From NCBI GenBank assembly GCA_035698665.1, contig DASSBN010000002.1, positions 1-13,981 on the forward strand: 13,981 bases of DNA, written 5' to 3'. Shown piece after piece: positions 12,466 to 13,981 of this stretch (positions are counted from its first letter, which is position 1; each line of letters opens with the position of its first letter). A program made the position numbers and the translations under genes. The notes under the pieces are model-generated. The model had not been told where the DNA came from and made no database searches. It saw only the letters and a program-made list of their open reading frames with translations. Source of the DNA: DATEOR01 sp035698665. GTDB lineage: Bacteria; Actinomycetota; Thermoleophilia; Gaiellales; Gaiellaceae.

Positions 12466-13509
12466 TTACGCGACTCTTTCGAGAGCGGGCGACTCCGACT
12501 CCTCGAGCAGGTCGAGCACCGCCTCCTCGACCGCGCCCTGCGTCGCCGGCTCGCCGAAGCCGACGTCGCCGAGCTCCTCGACCGCGCCTCCGATCGTGAT
12601 GCCGTCGCGGTAGCGGTCGAAGACGCGCGGGTCGATGTAGGAGGCGCGGCAGACCGCCGGCGTGTTGCCGAGGTAGTACGCCACCTCCTTGACGGCCCGC
12701 GAGATCGCACGGTCGCGTGCCGTCTTCGACCCGGCCGCCCCGCCGGAGACGGCCAAGCCCACTGCCGCGAGGACGGTCCCGTGCCACGTGCGGAAGTCCT
12801 TGGCGGAGAAGTCCTCGCCGGCGACAGCCTTGATGTACTCGTTGATGTGATCGGAGCGCACGTCCACCCACGAGCGCCCGTCGCGGTATGCGAGCAGCTC
12901 GCGGCCGCCGCGCCGCCCCTTCAGCTTCTTCACGACCGCATAGACCTCCGGGTCGACGATCGACTGGACCCGCTGCTTGCCGCTCTTGGCCGCATAGTCG
13001 AAGACGAGCAGCCCGTTGGGCCCGAGCGCCACGTGGCGCTTCTGCATCGTCGCCAGGCCGTACGTGCGGTTCTGCTCGGCGTAGTCCTCCGTGCCGATGC
13101 GGAAGAAGCCGCGGTCGAGAAGCCGGACGGAACAGGCCAGCACGCGCTCACGCGTGAGACCGCGCTCCCTGAGGTGCTTCGCCGCCGTCTTGCGGACCCT
13201 CGGCAGCGCGCGCGCGAACCGCAGCATCTCGTCGAATTTCTCCTGGTCGCGCCGGGCTCGCCATTGCGCGTGGTAGAGGTACTGCCGCCTGCCTGCCGCG
13301 TCGGTCCCCACCGCCTGGATGTGCCCAGAGGGATACGGGCAGATCCAGACTTCCTGCCACGCGGGCGGGATGACGAGCTCGCGGATGCGCTCGAGCACCT
13401 CCTCGTCCTCGATGCGCTCGCCGGACGCGTCGAGGTACTCGAAGCCACGGCCGCGGCGGCGGCGGAGGATTCCCGGCCCGGAACAGTCGGCTCGGCGGAG
13501 ACGCGGCAT
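12466..13509 (-). CDS. DNA topoisomerase IB (poxvirus-type)
   Basis: 347 residues, normal length for bacterial type IB enzymes. The N-terminal domain has GPGILRRRRGRGFEYLD and IPPAWQEVWICPYPSGHIQAVGTDAAGRRQYLYH. The catalytic set can be matched to vaccinia Arg130/Lys167/Arg223/His265/Tyr274 as Arg137 (GFFRIG), Lys176 (AAKSGKQR), Arg240 (KDFRTWHGT), Asn282 (LGNTPAVCRAS) and Tyr291 (SYIDPRVFD). Asn in place of His265 is known from the Deinococcus radiodurans enzyme, so activity is expected. It relaxes supercoils through a 3'-phosphotyrosine intermediate without ATP. ATG 13509 has GAAGAAGG 7 bases upstream. It is divergent from the thioredoxin-fold gene, with 58 bp between. Confidence 0.96.
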   Translation of the reverse strand: MPRLRRADCSGPGILRRRRGRGFEYLDASGERIEDEEVLERIRELVIPPAWQEVWICPYPSGHIQAVGTDAAGRRQYLYHAQWRARRDQEKFDEMLRFARALPRVRKTAAKHLRERGLTRERVLACSVRLLDRGFFRIGTEDYAEQNRTYGLATMQKRHVALGPNGLLVFDYAAKSGKQRVQSIVDPEVYAVVKKLKGRRGGRELLAYRDGRSWVDVRSDHINEYIKAVAGEDFSAKDFRTWHGTVLAAVGLAVSGGAAGSKTARDRAISRAVKEVAYYLGNTPAVCRASYIDPRVFDRYRDGITIGGAVEELGDVGFGEPATQGAVEEAVLDLLEESESPALERVA

Positions 13510-13555
13510 AGACGGGCCTTCTTCCCTCTCGATGCCCCGCTCGAAACGGGCTGGC

Positions 13556-13568
13556 TAGCCTAAACCGG
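13556..13568 (+). promoter_or_regulatory. Candidate leaderless promoter of the thioredoxin-fold gene
   Basis: TAGCCT (13556-13561) fits a TAnnnT -10 box and ends 6 bases before GTG 13568. That gene has no ribosome site, so transcription may start at or beside the GTG. A -35 match is not evident. Confidence 0.28.
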
Positions 13569-13981
13569 TGCTTTCCCGGCGCATGGTCCTCGTCGCGCTC
13601 GCCGCGCTCGTCGCCGGCGTGGGCGCAGCCGCTGCGGGTGTGTTCCTCGTCGGCACGGAGGAAGGCCGCGCCCCCGGGACCGGCGGGTCCGGCACGGCCC
13701 AGCCGCTCAGCGGCCCCGAGGTCCGCTTCGGCGGAGCCGACGTGACGACGGGAGGTCCGGTCAGCCTCGGCAGGCTGGAGGGCCCCGTCGTGGTCACCGT
13801 TTGGGGTTCCTGGTGCAGGGCCTGCCCGGCCCAGGCGGTGCCGCTGCGCCGGTTCGCCGGGGCAGACGGCCACGTTCCCGTGCTCGCCGTCGACACGCAG
13901 GAGGACGCCGAGGCCGCGCGCGCCTTTCTGGCCGCCCACGACCTGAGCATCCCGACGGTCGCCGACGAAGACGGGGAGATC
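13568..13981 (+). CDS. TlpA/ResA-like membrane-anchored thioredoxin-fold protein, 5' part
   Basis: 138 codons lie in the window and the frame stays open to the last base, so the gene continues beyond it. The N-terminus MLSRR plus a hydrophobic stretch (6-28: MVLVALAALVAGVGAAAAGVFLV) is an uncleaved anchor or signal peptide. A Gly/Ser/Thr/Pro linker follows (EEGRAPGTGGSGTAQPLSGPEVRFGG). The AhpC-TSA/Redoxin fold begins with VSLGRLEGPVVVTVWGSWCRACPAQA; the active-site pair is Cys83-Arg-Ala-Cys86. Then come VPVLAVDTQEDAEAARAFLAAHDLSIPTVADEDGEI, the usual strand-helix-strand order of TlpA/ResA. Expected role: thiol reduction or exchange outside the membrane, for example on apocytochrome or other exported proteins. 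GTG 13568 has no ribosome site; ATG 13583 is the alternative start. Confidence 0.88.
   Translation, partial: MLSRRMVLVALAALVAGVGAAAAGVFLVGTEEGRAPGTGGSGTAQPLSGPEVRFGGADVTTGGPVSLGRLEGPVVVTVWGSWCRACPAQAVPLRRFAGADGHVPVLAVDTQEDAEAARAFLAAHDLSIPTVADEDGEI

Noticed and set aside
11466..12599. 377-codon plus-strand frame opposite the DUF892 gene
   Set aside because: Leu/Arg/Glu-rich antisense of a helical protein; its repeats only mirror the DUF892 duplication.
12439..13563. 374-codon plus-strand frame opposite topoisomerase IB
   Set aside because: Antisense of a gene with full catalytic residues; no domain seen.

Overview
The window is a high-GC, gene-dense stretch of bacterial chromosome. Very high G+C, frequent GTG/TTG starts, 4-bp GTGA gene overlaps, Actinobacteria-style NarL/FixJ signalling proteins and the particular protein families (PD40 propeller, DUF892, bacterial topoisomerase IB, RhtA-like EamA) suggest an actinobacterium. 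The class Thermoleophilia (Gaiella/Solirubrobacter type) is my best guess, from protein style only. I see no tRNA, rRNA, CRISPR array, insertion sequence or phage gene, and no gap longer than 300 bases without a gene.

Layout. 1-196: 5' end of a secreted PD40/TolB-like propeller gene (minus). 387-4870: a signalling island with a soluble HisKA_3 protein whose ATP-binding half looks dead (plus), a convergent NarL-type response regulator (minus) overlapping it by about 250 bp, a single-domain receiver (plus), then a tight plus-strand operon of an NTF2/SnoaL-like lipoprotein, a membrane HAMP histidine kinase and a second single-domain receiver. 4867-6657: a minus-strand operon of RibD-C/dihydrofolate-reductase-like protein, AraC regulator, VOC protein and cupin. 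6774-8974: an ECF sigma factor, a membrane-anchored RseB/LolA-like protein (4-bp overlap) and a small PRC-barrel-like protein. 8980-13509: a minus-strand series of topoisomerase IB, small zinc-ribbon protein, tandemly duplicated DUF892 ferritin-like protein, RhtA-like EamA exporter and aldehyde dehydrogenase. 13568-end: 5' part of a TlpA/ResA-like thioredoxin-fold protein (plus).

How they may work together. The signalling island contains every part a phosphorelay needs: membrane kinase, stand-alone receivers, a DHp protein with a degenerate ATPase domain resembling Spo0B/ChpT in architecture, and a DNA-binding output regulator. The lipoprotein cotranscribed with the membrane kinase could be an accessory sensor. 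The sigma/RseB-like pair looks like an envelope-stress module. Other points of note are a 35-nt hairpin containing the start codon of the EamA gene, a gapless 160-residue internal duplication in the DUF892 protein, and a zinc-ribbon gene overlapping the DUF892 start. All functions are inferred by reading the sequence; no database search was possible.
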